From Ligustrum vulgare (taxonomy: Eukaryota; Streptophyta; Magnoliopsida; Lamiales; Oleaceae), in the NCBI GenBank assembly GCA_963555705.1, contig OY743184.1, positions 19,643,859 to 19,707,858 on the forward strand: DNA of 64,000 nucleotides, given 5' to 3'. Position 1 is the stretch's first letter. Each line of letters starts with the position of its first letter. Below, piece by piece: positions 23,533 through 34,236 of this stretch. The notes under the pieces are model-generated. The model was not told the DNA's origin. It saw only the letters and a list, made by a program, of their open reading frames with translations, and did no database searches. Made by a program: the position numbers and the translations under genes.

Positions 23533-23540
23533 TATAAATA
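23533..23540 (+). promoter_or_regulatory. TATA box of the bZIP gene
   Basis: TATAAATA lies 95 bases before the bZIP start codon, preceded by a GC-richer block and followed by a CT-rich leader (CCCTCCTCTTTTCTTTCGCC), which is typical around plant transcription starts. A start near 23565 would give a 5' leader of about 70 bases with no upstream ATG, unlike the uORF-controlled S1 bZIP genes. Confidence 0.65.
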
Positions 23541-23634
23541 ACCCTCCTCTTTTCTTTCGCCTTCCATCACCAACTTTTTGTACCTGAAAAATCCCATATA
23601 GACCAATCCAAAGTTCCTGCCTGCCATCGAAAAA

Positions 23635-24159
23635 ATGCAGCCCAATGAGTTAACGCAACTTTTAAACCTAAACCAATACTCCTCTCATTTTGGCTTAATT
23701 CACAACGCCACACCAGCACATCAATTTGACAGATTTTCTCACAATTTGTATCAACTTCCCCAGGTTCAAGAACTCAATCCCCAATCGACATGTAACTGGA
23801 CCTCGGACGAAGCCGATGAGCACCAAGTCAGGGTAATAAACGAGCGGAAGCAACGACGAATGATATCGAACCGAGAATCTGCACGACGATCACGTATGAG
23901 GAAGCAAAAGCACATCGACGAGCTTTGGTCACAGGTGGTGTGGCTTCGAAACGAGAATCATCGTCTGACAGACAAACTGAACCAGGTATCGGAGAGTCAT
24001 GGTCAAGCACTACAAGAAAATGCTCAGCTTAAAGAAGAGAATTCTGAACTTCGTCAAATGATCACATACATGCAGCCCCATAGTCCTTATCATAGTCTGA
24101 TCAGAAGTTTTGATGATCATGAACCATGGAATGACTTAACCCAGGCCAGAACTGAATAA
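23635..24159 (+). CDS. bZIP transcription factor, bZIP43-like (group S type)
   Basis: A complete intronless gene of 174 residues, the usual size and structure for small group-S bZIP factors. The basic region (about 70-92) has the invariant N-x7-R (Asn79, Arg87) in NRESARRSRMRKQ, with the nuclear-localisation basic clusters. The leucine zipper follows in perfect heptad register: Leu97, Leu104, Leu111, Val118, Ala125, Leu132, Leu139. The phrase ELWSQVVWLRNENH is typical of the AtbZIP43/48/42 branch. The N-terminus is Gln/Asn/His-rich and disordered; the C-terminal tail is short and acidic. The product is expected to bind ACGT-core DNA in the nucleus as a homo- or heterodimer. The first ATG is used; a TATA box lies 95 bases upstream. 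Subgroup assignment is from family knowledge and cannot be checked here. Confidence 0.93.
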   Translation: MQPNELTQLLNLNQYSSHFGLIHNATPAHQFDRFSHNLYQLPQVQELNPQSTCNWTSDEADEHQVRVINERKQRRMISNRESARRSRMRKQKHIDELWSQVVWLRNENHRLTDKLNQVSESHGQALQENAQLKEENSELRQMITYMQPHSPYHSLIRSFDDHEPWNDLTQARTE

Positions 24160-24245
24160 TTATCCGAAGAATTGCTAGCATCGTCGAGATGCAGTGTGTG
24201 ATTTTAATCTACCCATTATCTCTTATGTTGATATCTTAATTAATC

Positions 24246-24251
24246 AATAAA
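24246..24251 (+). terminator. Probable poly(A) signal of the bZIP gene
   Basis: AATAAA lies 87 bases after the bZIP stop codon, in a TA-rich 3' region with TTGATATCTTAATTAATC upstream. This is a plausible near-upstream element for plant polyadenylation. Confidence 0.45.
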
Positions 24252-24259
24252 CGTTAAAC

Positions 24260-25510
24260 TAAAATAAATATTTATCCTACATGACAAAATTCTATGGTCG
24301 GGGGAATTTAAAATTGTTGGGAAAACGGGTGAAAATGGCCAAGTGGGGCATTTTAAGCTCAATTTTGGATGGGATATGTTTGATCTTTGTGGAAGATCAA
24401 AGTTGATTTCTGTTCTCCTTTGTGAGAACATCGAAATAATATATTCATTTGTCAAAATTAATGCTCGGATGATTGAGAAATTGAAGTTCAAAGATGACTA
24501 CGTGAAAGAAAACTATGTAATTGAAGGGAAAAGAGTTAACTTTGTCCAAAATAGAAAATTGACAAAACTTAAAAGTTAAAACCACTTTGCATATAGATAC
24601 ACCTTGAGAGGTTGTAATAAGGTGTAGTATAGAAGCTCTCACCAAGTGCGCGTGGAGGGGTGAAAATCTCGATCCGAACTGGCATTCGAGCCTTGAACTT
24701 GTATGCGGGCATGACTTGCGTGCACAAATATCGAACTAAATGAACCAAAATTGGGCCCTCGCATGGTAACGTTTTGTCAATTCTCCTAATTTTTTCTTCC
24801 AACACACCTAAAACTCAGTTAATTAAGAATTTTCCATGTTAATGAAGATGTTATTGTGTAACTCCGGTAACTCCTAAAATTATTGCTAAGGAGTAAATGA
24901 TATGTTAATGTATAACACCAATCTCCATTCAAGCTTGCACAATCCCAGTTCCTCTATCATTCTACACAACCCACAAAATCTACTTTCTTTTTGCATATAG
25001 TCAATCTACGTAGTCTTATAGTCAGTTCTTAGTAATCGTGTCATGTTCAATTCAAGTTTACTTTAGAGTAGAGACTGCAATGCACCTTCGTTGTATCCTA
25101 CGAAATAGACGCTCAAACAAACCTCGAGCATAGATTGGTGAGGAGGCGAATTTGTTTTAAGAAAATTGTACTCGCACAGGCCTAAATTCCAGATTCTGCT
25201 AGAATCTTTCTTCCATGTTCTTGTTTATGTTAATATTTTACTTATAGTTTACTCATTTACTACAATTTCTAAATTTTTGTTTGTTCTTTAAGTTAATCAA
25301 AAATAAGTTTTATTTTGTATTTTGCAATAATTTTCCTACAAACTTAAAACAAATTATTTCAAAACGGAATTTGGTTTTATAAAAGAACAAAAAAAAAAGG
25401 ATAATCTTATTTCACATATATTTTCTAAAAACAAATTTTGATTTTTAGAAAGAACTTTTAGCTCGAACTATGGCAAAAATTTCAATTCATGTTTTGACCC
25501 AAATAGTGGT
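24260..25510. other. Intergenic stretch without recognised features
   Basis: No recognised gene. The open frames of 60-85 codons around 24240-24805 overlap one another on both strands and have no motif. An A-rich run at 25387-25398 is the only simple repeat. Confidence 0.4.
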
Positions 25511-25549
25511 TCAATACGTAGCCCCAAATGTGACTATTCCGGTTAACCA

Positions 25550-28500
25550 TGTGTAAAATTGGATGAATTCAACAAGCTGAAATTCAAGAGATGGCTGTAG
25601 AAGATGCCCTTCTATCTGACCATCTTGAGTCTTATGAGATTTTTGACTGGGAATGCTCCAGTACTCCAAGAGGGTGAAGGAGACATTCAGACAATCGGTG
25701 CAGTAGACGCTTGGAAGCATTCTAATTTCCTATGTCAGTATTATGTAATGAACAACTTGGAAGATTCTTTGTACAACGTGTGTCTAAGGAATTGTGGGAG
25801 TCTTTTAATCGAATATATAAAATCGAGGATGCCAATGCCAAGAATTTATTGTTGGCCGCTTCTTAGACATATGGTGGACTCCAAACCTATACCCAATCAA
25901 ATAAAAGAACTCCAAGTGATTTTCCATGAGATTCACTTCGAGTGAATGGTTATGAGTGAATCTTTCCTAGTGGCAGCTCCTGCATGGAAGGATTTGAAAA
26001 ACGACCTAAAGCACGACAATCAAAAGGAAATGAACATTGAAGAACTTATTATTTGACTTCGCATCGAAGAAGAAAACAAATGTTCTGAAAAGAAAGGGTT
26101 CAATTCGGTTGTAGCTAAGGTTAATGCTATGGAGAATGGTTAAAGCTCCAGGATCTATAAAAACAAGTTTGTTCCATATAGGGGCAAATGGCCTAAGTTA
26201 CGACCCAAAAGGTGGAGTTCCTAAGAAGAAATTTCAGGGGAAAATGCTTCAATGGTGATAAGGTAGGTCACATGTCTTCAGAGTGTTGTTTACCGAAGAA
26301 AAACATGTATTTTATTACTTTTATAAACGATAGTACAAAATATTGTTTTGTATATATGCTTAAAGTAAGGACGAATCAATAGAGAAATTTGTTCTCTAGA
26401 AGAATGGAGTTGAGAATCAACTCTAGAGGTGGTGAATACAAATCACCATTTGCTAAATTCTGTGCACAACACAGAATTAAATAAGAAATGACAGGACCCT
26501 CCTTACTCCATCAAAATGATGTTGTTGAACGCAAAAATTGTACATTGAAAGAAATGATTAATGTAATGTTATTACGTTCTGGGTTACCTTAGAACATGAG
26601 GGAGTTGTATTATCAGGTAATTACGTTTTAAATAAAGTGCCCCAAAAGAAAGAAGATAAGCAGTGGCGGATCCAGGATTTTATGTTGGACCGAACTGAAT
26701 TTTAAAATTGTTGGGGGACAGGGCGACAACGCCGTCATATGATTTTCGAGGCATGACTCATAAATATCAGTAAACACATTCTAAATCACATTATAAAGCA
26801 ATACTTAAAATCACATTCTAAAAATAAAATCTAAATCAAATTTTCGAACATATTCTAATGCAATTCTCAAGATCACATTTTAAAGCAATACTATAATCAC
26901 ATTCATATTCTAGAAAGCAGGCATTAAATTACATAATGTCATATAAATTAAAAACTAATCGTAAAAAACTACCCTTCAAAAGCACAACCAAAACAACCTC
27001 AATCGTGAATCTAACATTTATGCAAGTAAAAAACTTTAACATTCAGTCGACTGTATACCACAAACACAATCCAGGGAACCTATTTTTCGTCCAATAATTC
27101 AAAAAAAAAAAAAAAAAAACACTCTGAAAAACTCACCTACATAGTCTCCCATGAAGAGGTAATTCATGTCGACGTGTTGCCACCAAATCTGAAGAGTTCA
27201 ATCAGTTCATAGAGCAAGCCATGGATGTCACCGCAGACAGTAACGAGGCATTTCACCGACTGCACATTCCATTCCTCCACCAGAACCTCCCTCCACCAGA
27301 TTCGCTTCCATTTTTATAAGAATCAATAGTCACCCATTTCCTTAAATATTAATGTATACACTATATATATATATATATATATGCATACACTAAATGGGAA
27401 GATCTGTATCTCTATGTATGCTGAAATTAAAGGAAGAAATGGTGGAATTACATTTGAGTTTCTGTTCAAGTTTTGGTGGAATAAGAACTTAAACTCAAAT
27501 GAATTCAAAATGAAATCAAAACCTGCAGTTTGAAATGGAAGCGGTGGGCGCTGTGGAACCTTGTGGGCTGGAGAGTGGATTTGATGAGGAGGGTTTGAGT
27601 GAGATCTCCAAGTAGAAACGAGATAATTTGGGTTGGCGAAAATCAGAATGGACCTTCATGTTTGAGTTGGTTGTCTTACAGTTAAGGGGTTGGATTGAAA
27701 TTGGGCCGAGCTATTGTAATTTTTTGGCTGAGCTACTTCCCTAATCTTTTCTTTTGTGGTCATCTAGATCTTTATTGTGCCAAGCTACAGCCCAGGACTG
27801 GCCTGTACTAGATCTACCCATGAAGATAAGAGCCCATCTTCCTACAAATACTTACGTGTAATAGTGTCTTGCCAAAGTGGTTGTACTTACACCAAAGACG
27901 GTAAAAATAGGACAAAAAATTGTTGATTTCATTTTCATTGGATATGAACATAACATAGTGTTTATTGGTTTCTTGTGTTTGATTCTAAAACTTCAGACAT
28001 AAACAAAACACGATAATGGAATCAAGAAATACTTCATTCTTTGAACATGTAAATGTACAGGTCTAAAAAGGAAGCAAGCTCTTCTAAACGAAAATATGAT
28101 ACTATGGACCAAGAACTAGAAGAGGAAGTTGAGGTTGAATCAAAACCTAGTAAACGAGAAAGGACAGAAAAATCTTATGGTCTCTGACCTATATGCTAGA
28201 AACTGAACTTCAAGACTTCAAAGAAACTGTGAACTCTTCAAAAGGACCTCAATGGAAAAAGGTCAATAAAAGTGAAATAGATTCCATATCGCAAAACCAT
28301 ACATGGGAGCTAGTAGATCTTCCCCCTGAAAATAAACCACTAAGTTACAAATGAGTTTTCAAAAGAAAAATGAAAACTGATGGATCTATTCATAAGTATA
28401 AGTTCGATTAGTAATTAAAGGTTACAAACAATGAGAAGGTATTGATTACTTCGATACATATTCTTAAGTAACGAGAATAACATCCATTAGGATAATACTT

Positions 28501-29650
28501 AAGATCACAGCTCTATGAAATCTTGAAGTACAACGGATGTTAAAACTGCCTTTTTAAATAGAGATTTAGAGGAAGAACTCTATATGGAACAATATGAGTG
28601 TTTTTATCACCAGGGCAGGAAAAGAAAGTCGGTAAATTAGAGAAGTCATTGTATGGCTTGAAACAAGTATCCAAACAATGGCATTAAAGATTTGATCATT
28701 CCATGATGGAATGTAGACGAACGAGTGCGACAAATGTGTTTACATTAAAGATGTAGAAAATGGTTATGTCATTTTATACCTTTATGTTGACGTCATACTT
28801 ATTGTTGGTAGCAATGACAAGATGATTAAATTTACCAAAAATATGTTGAATTCAAGATCGGACATGAAGGATATGGGCTTAACTGATGAGGTTCTTGAAG
28901 TTAAAATTTCAAGAATATAAAATGAACTCGTTATAAGCCAGTCGCATTATGTTGGAAAAATTTTGGAAAAATTCAACAATAATGATGCTGGCATTACTAG
29001 AACACAGATTGGTACAAGTCAGCATCTATCTAAAAAACAGAGCTGATAGTGTTTCTCAAGTAGAGTACTCTAAAATTATTGGTAGTCTAATGTACTTGAT
29101 GAGTTGTACAAGACTAGACATAGCCTACACATTAGTAAACCGAGTAGATATACGAGTAATTCAGGAGCTGGTCATTGGAAATGAATAGTAAGAGAACTAA
29201 GATACTTAACATTTACTCGTAACTATGGGCAACATTATACCAGATATCCAGCAGTCACTGAAGGACATAGTAATGCTAATTGATATCTAATATAAAAGAC
29301 TCAAAAGTATATTAGTGGATTTGTGTTCACATTGGGAGATGCATCTATATCAGGAAAAATCCTCTAAACAAAAACTTTTTGAAAGATGTACCATGAAATC
29401 TGAGTTTATAACTCTACATAAATATGGTCAAAAGGCTAAGTGGCTACGCAATTTCTTAAGATATTCCAAGATTGTCAAAACATATGCCAACAATTTGCAT
29501 ACATTGTGATAGTTAATCTTCAATTGGGATGGCACAAAACAGCATGTCTAATGTTAAGTCTAGACACATACATCGTAGACATAATACCATAAGATAATTA
29601 CTCTAAATGAAGAAACTGGAATGGTGCAAAATTTAATTAGGTTGAATGGA
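25550..29650 (+). mobile_element. Degraded Ty1/copia element with nested insertion
   Basis: Copia gag-pol pieces occur in order on the plus strand. Gag runs from about 25555 (DAWKHSNFLCQYYVMNN, IQTIGAVD) to a zinc knuckle near 26252-26293 whose second Cys has become Gly. An integrase fragment follows (SRGGEYKSPFAKFCAQH and NDVVERKN, about 26420-26570). The frame then breaks off at 26660 and resumes at 27831, after a nested transposon, with the integrase C-terminal part (PKTVKI, IFIGYEHN). Reverse transcriptase covers about 28200-28920 (LYVDV in place of the usual YVDD, so a catalytic Asp is lost), then a RYTRYPAV/RNase H region to about 29650 (SEYSKIIGSLMYLMSCTR-like block at 29060-29110). 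Stops and frameshifts are frequent throughout. No LTRs were recognised. Confidence 0.88.
26661..27821. mobile_element. 1.16-kb TIR-type DNA transposon nested in the copia element
   Basis: The insertion splits the copia integrase. GAAGATAAG at 26652-26660 is repeated at 27822-27830, and the copia reading continues directly after the second copy. A nine-base duplication fits Mutator-like elements, or hAT if one base is chance. The left end CAGTGGCGGATCCAGG and the right end CTAGATCTACCCAT are only weakly complementary. The interior holds a poly-A tract near 27100 and an AT microsatellite at 27362-27383, with no transposase. Confidence 0.75.
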
Positions 29651-29699
29651 TGTCCTTTGTAGGTTTTGTCCATGGTTTTCATAGTAAAATATTATATTA

Positions 29700-29702
<3 letters not shown>

Positions 29703-29750
<48 letters not shown>
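29703..29750. repeat. (GA)n microsatellite
   Basis: About 24 uninterrupted GA repeats, a few dozen bases after the end of the copia remnant. Confidence 0.97.
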
Positions 29751-29755
<5 letters not shown>

Positions 29756-30451
29756 AAGGAAACCCAAGAAAAAATATAGAATTGTCAAATACTAGAATTT
29801 AAATGAAGAAATGGGAGCTATTAAAAGCTATCAAAAATTGAAAATCCACGTATATAGAGATAGTTCCTTGAGAAGTGAGGAGGGATGCCAAATGATTATT
29901 ATTCATTCAATGTGATAAAAACAATCGTGGCACTTACGACCCCTTTGCATTTTAGGAATTCTGCACTGTGTAGCCTTGCTCAATCACTTGTGACGGTTTT
30001 GTTTGTTTCAATTCTTCTAAGATTGAGATTGAATTTCCATTCACACAAAAGGAAACAACGGATTTGGACTATTAACCCTTCCAATTGTTCTGACATTCAA
30101 ATTTTATGTTTGTCACTTGGGGCAAATTTCTATGCCAATTTACTTTATTTTCCACACCATATATCACATAGGGCATTGGCCCAGCTTTGATATTGTTCGC
30201 TGGAAATTTCCAGAGTTGAAGATGCAATAAAGATTCTGGAATATGTTCATAAATTGAGGAAAGATAAACTTGGAACAACAAATATCGATTTTGATGGTGA
30301 GAAGAAAAGGCTAGCTGAGCTATTGAATGCAACAGGAAGGTCTCAAAACAAAAAGGCAAAATCACTTGAAAACCTTGTCAACCCAAATTGCAAATATAGC
30401 TTCTATCTTATAATTTGCTAGCATGAATTTTTAGTTTTTCCTTCTCTATAG
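29751..30451. other. Unassigned stretch beside the PRP4-kinase fragment
   Basis: At about 30203-30390 the plus strand can be read as RVEDAIKILEYVHKLRKDK followed by KKRLAELLNATG, a charged helical-looking segment without stops that may be an exon relic of another gene. It does not correspond to the part of the PRP4 kinase that should precede the next block. I do not recognise it. Confidence 0.3.
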
Positions 30452-30800
30452 GAAGCTTTCACGGACTAGCATTTCGACCAGGATTTAAATTTCCTTGTCA
30501 TAGAGAAAGTCCCTATCATAAAAGGTAGGCATTTGATCTCCCTGTTGGTAATTGGAACTCCATTGTTTTTCCGTAAGATTTGATAGTTTCCAGCATTTCT
30601 ATTCATTTCTTTCTCTGTTCATGCAGGCAATAAGGAGGCTGATTTTTAATATCAAGCCAAAAGATGTTAGTACATTAATTTAAGAATATCCTGGAGAGGA
30701 TCCAAAAATGTTGGCTAGTTTTAAAGATCTTTTGGAAATAATAATTGTGTTAGATTCGAACAAGGGAATAAATGTATCACAAGCTTTGAGCAGAAACTCT
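30452..30800 (+). pseudogene. Fragment of a PRP4-type serine/threonine kinase gene (two exons)
   Basis: Two coding blocks with the intron between them kept. The first, 30452-30524, is preceded by an acceptor (CTATAG) and encodes FTD*HFDQDLNFLVIEK. The intron is 30525-30626 (GTAGG...ATGCAG). The second block, from 30627, encodes AIRRLIFNIKPKDV, a stop, and PGEDPKMLASFKDLL...VSQALS. This is the end of the kinase domain of the pre-mRNA-splicing kinase PRP4 as I know the family. There are stops within both blocks, and the final HPF motif after SQALS is lost. Retention of the intron shows a DNA-level copy rather than a retrotransposed message. The rest of the gene is absent, so capture or segmental duplication followed by decay is likely. 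Confidence 0.7.
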
Positions 30801-31340
30801 TGCTCAACAAACTCAAAATCATGTGCAACTTAGACTTCCCAATATCTTCTCTGAGTATTTTAACTCCTTCAACTTGTGTTTTGGTTTCTGTTTAGATAAT
30901 ATACATATGGAAAAGACTGATTCTGTTTTTAAGACCTTGCAAAACAACTTTCTATCTTGTTCGTTTGTCAATATCAAGTTAACAATTTTTTTGAACTATA
31001 AGTTTGAGTTTTTAGCAAGAAAATCATTAAAGAATTCTTACAATTATATGCTCAATTGATTTCAGAATAAAATAGCAATTTTATCATAGCATTACTACAG
31101 TCCTACTAATACAATAAATCTTCAATGCACCAGTCTCATCAATCTTGAATATTTAACTTGCTAAAAATACCTCATAATAACTCAATTCGTGCAATGCATG
31201 GGCCAAAAATAGTTCCTTCTACAAAACTCCTAAAATAATTAATAATCAATCCCGAACTCAGGCTGATATTTTCTAGAACCTTTTATAGATTCTTTGCAAT
31301 TGTTTTAGGAAGGACAATAGATCGAATTCAGGGTGTGTTT
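30801..31340. other. Intergenic stretch without recognised features
   Basis: AT-rich, with one 78-codon frame (30823-31059) that has no motif. Nothing else could be supported. Confidence 0.4.
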
Positions 31341-31634
31341 TAGGAATGACAATGAGTCTGGTTCAGGGCGGATCAAGACTATCCTGCCCCGAACCCGCGA
31401 GCATCTCGCGGGTCTCTAGTCGGGACGAGTCAACCTTTTCGTCCCTTTTAGTGTTTCATTTATACTCTTTTAATTACTTTTAAATTATTTTTTTACTTTT
31501 TATTATTTTTTAGTAGGATAAAAAAATAACAAAAAATAATTAAAAATTTTGGCTGGTCCACGAGGCGGAGTGAGCCCTTAATGGGATCGAATCCCCATGG
31601 GTCTTGGATCTGTCGAATTTTTTCGCCATCTCTA
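31341..31634. mobile_element. Small hAT-like MITE
   Basis: This 294-bp block begins TAGGAATGACAATGAG and ends TTTTTTCGCCATCTCTA. Its reverse complement, TAGAGATGGCGAAAAAA, matches the left end at the positions TAG--ATG-C-A, as in hAT short inverted repeats. The terminal parts are GC-rich (GGGCGGATC..., CGAGGCGGAGTGAGCCC) and the centre is AT-rich, like the larger insertion at 5851. The flanking eight bases agree at only five positions, so the target duplication is not certain. Confidence 0.45.
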
Positions 31635-31923
31635 CCTTGTTTGATATATTTTGATCAAAATTAAATTTTGAATATATTTTTATAAAAGTTGAAAAAAAAT
31701 GTGTGGTTAAAAAATTGCGAATCTCATAAAATATGTGATTGAAATTAATTATTGACTTTGACATTAATTCTAATGACTACCAAACAAGGGAAAAATCTCC
31801 TTTCTTATAACTTATGTCATCTTCTTCTCCACCCCTACATCTCAGCCACACCCCCACCACTTTTCACTTGTCCACTCCTCCCAACTATAGAGGTCCACCC
31901 TCATATCACATTAAAACAAAAAT

Positions 31924-32420
31924 AGCCTGCAGCAACGCACAAAAAATGTTGCAAAAGGCATTTTGAAGCTTTTGAGTGCATGTTGTGCAAATCTTATTGT
32001 TTCCGTACAGGGAAATGATACAGCAACGTTCACTGCGTGTTGCAAAAGAATGATTTGCGCGTTTCAGTATATTTTTGGCAATGCTCACTGTGCATTGCAA
32101 TAGACCTTTGACAACGTTCAATGCGCGTTGTAGTTAGTACTTTTGGCTACGTTCAACGCGTGTTGCGGTTGATACTATTAGTAACATTCTTTGTGTGTTG
32201 TGATTGATACTATTAGTAACGTTCTTTGTGTGTTGCGGTAGATACTTTTAGAAACATTTTTTACACATTACGGTTGCTACTCTTGGCAACTTTGTTTGTG
32301 CATTGCAGTTGATACTTTCAACAACGTTCGTTGGGCGTTTCCGTTGACATTTTTGGCAATGTTCTTTGAGCATTGCCGTTGATACTTTTGGCAACACTCA
32401 TTGCACGTTGTTATTTGTCT
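31924..32420. repeat. Tandem array of ~42-bp GCAACGTTC...GCGTTGC units
   Basis: About eleven degenerate units of roughly 42-44 bp, each with GGCAACGTTC(A/T)(T/C)TG(C/T)GCGTTGC followed by GTTGATACTTTT. The GCAACG and CGTTGC parts are mutually complementary, so each unit can fold back. Isolated copies of the same words continue at 32600-32700 (ACAACGCGCATTGTG, GCAACGCTCATTGTGCGC). Such arrays are typical of subterminal regions of CACTA or Mutator elements, but no terminus was found here. Confidence 0.75.
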
Positions 32421-32720
32421 TTTACATTTTCTTTTTTCTTTTTTGCAAATCAATATAGATAATTCCATTGATAATCAACAAATTTCTCAGACATATACGT
32501 AATATGTAAAATATGAAACACGTGCGCTATAAATAAATTAACTATTCAAAATAAAGTACAAGCATTTTCAAGAAAATTAAACTACATATATTTTAATACA
32601 ACGCGCATTGTGAAAGGCTAGACTTTGGCAACGCGCAATTGGCCAGCTTTCCGCAACGCTCATTGTGCGCTACAAAAGACTAGCCTTTGCAATGCGCGTT
32701 ATTATTAATTTGAAAATGTT

Positions 32721-33129
32721 CTCACTAAAACTTGTCCTCATCATCAATTAGATGTATGACACTCAATTTGGATCCTATCATTGAAGATAAGAACATTAAT
32801 GAGAAAAAGCTTTGTGAAAGCTCTAAAGTGTATGTTATAGGCAAGCATCGCCAAATCAACCATGGTTTGTGGGGGTGGTGGGGAAGCAGTGGCGGTGAGG
32901 AAGATTGGACTGAGATGGGTGAGTGGTGAATTGTGATCTCATTTTTGTGAATTAGGGTATTGAGTGGGTTGAGTGGAGTGGGGTGGGTGCGTGGGGTAAC
33001 TGCTTCTGTTGAAGAGGAGTTTGTTAACGCCCAATGGAGTTTAATGAAAATTTCATCTCTGAATTGAAATCTCGATTGGAACGTAAATATTTTGAGTTAG
33101 GTAAGCGTGGGTAGGTAGGGTGTGGGGAA
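32721..33129. other. Intergenic stretch without recognised features
   Basis: No recognised gene. G-rich around 32870-33000 (GGGTGAGTGG-like words), with no clear repeat unit and no coding motif. Confidence 0.35.
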
Positions 33130-33133
33130 TATT

Positions 33134-33526
33134 AGGGGCCGTTTTTTTTGTATTTCGATTTTGGATTTTGAGTTTTGAATTTTGGTTGTTTGTTTTAGGA
33201 TTGCTGAAAACATGTTCTCTTTGTAATTTTAGAAAACTGTTTTCAAAAATAGAAAACTGAAAAATACATTTACTTTGTAATTTTTTGATATATTTATTTT
33301 GTGGTATTTTATATGTAAAAAATTGTTGATTTGTTGAATTACATTAATTTTAATGTTAATAAATCAGTTAGTTCTCTATGTCAATAAATTCATCATTAAT
33401 ATTGTTTCAGCTAAACAAAAATTTAACCTCATACCAACAAAATCTTAATATGGATCTATACATAATGACAAAATAACATAAGAACTTCAAGTGAAGGAAG
33501 TGTCTCACATTTACAAAATAAAATAA

Positions 33527-33557
<31 letters not shown>

Positions 33558-33647
33558 TTAAAAATTAAAAAAAAAAATCTTAACATGGATCTATATAATG
33601 GCAAAATAACATATAAACTTCAAGTGAATGAAGTGTCTCAATTTTAC

Positions 33648-33689
<42 letters not shown>

Positions 33690-33943
33690 TTTACAAAAAA
33701 AAAATAATCTTAAAATTGATCTATATATAATGGTCAAATAACATAAGAACTTCAAGTGAATGAACTGTCTCACTTTTACGAAAAAAAAAATGTTAACATG
33801 GATATATATATAATGACAAAATAACATAAGAACTTCAAGTGAAGGAAGTGTCTAACTTTTACAAAAAAAAAATCTTAATATGGATTTATATATAATGACA
33901 AAATAATATAAGAATTTCAGGTGAATGAAGTGTCTCACATTTA

Positions 33944-33976
<33 letters not shown>

Positions 33977-34214
33977 AATAAACTACAAAAAAAAAAAAAA
34001 AATCTTAACATGGATCTATATATAATGACAAAATAATATAAGAACTTCAAGTGAATGAAGTCTCTCACATTTACAAAAAAAGAAAAAATCCAAAACGCGC
34101 GTTTTGGATTTTTTAACACAAAATATCCAAAACGTAATAAACTCGTTTTGAGTTTCCTTTTTTTTTCTTTTTTTTTTTTTTGAAAAATGCGTTTCTGAAA
34201 ACGGACTGAAAACA
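33134..34214. mobile_element. Unnamed TIR element family, copy 1
   Basis: The left end GGGGCCGTTTTTTTTGTATTTCGATTTT and the right end AACAGCAAAGAGAACGAGGCC are complementary in outline. Next to each end lies a T-rich, then A-rich word set (GAAAACTGTTTTC, GAAAACGGA). The same termini and subterminal words recur at 34237-35110 and 45039-45921. The interior carries a six-unit tandem repeat (33440-34080). No coding sequence was seen. Confidence 0.5.
33440..34080. repeat. Minisatellite of six ~80-bp units with variable (TAA)n/(A)n spacers
   Basis: The core CTTAACATGGATCTATATATAATGACAAAATAACATAAGAACTTCAAGTGAATGAAGTGTCTCACATTTAC-like unit occurs six times (starting near 33448, 33580, 33708, 33796, 33878 and 34006). 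The units are separated by A runs and, in several spacers, by (TAA)n runs of differing length (33530-33554, 33650-33685, 33946-33970). The cores are more conserved than the spacers. Confidence 0.9.
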
Positions 34215-34236
34215 GCAAAGAGAACGAGGCCTTAGA

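Noticed and set aside
23828..24010. Minus-strand frame inside the bZIP gene
   Set aside because: It is the antisense shadow of a clearly identified coding region.
24343..24579. 78-codon plus-strand frame after the bZIP gene
   Set aside because: No motif, overlapping frames on the other strand, and AT-rich composition like the intergenic DNA.
33407..34218. Several minus-strand frames with repeated HLKFLCYF blocks
   Set aside because: They are translations of the 80-bp minisatellite and its (TAA)n spacers, not a repeat protein.
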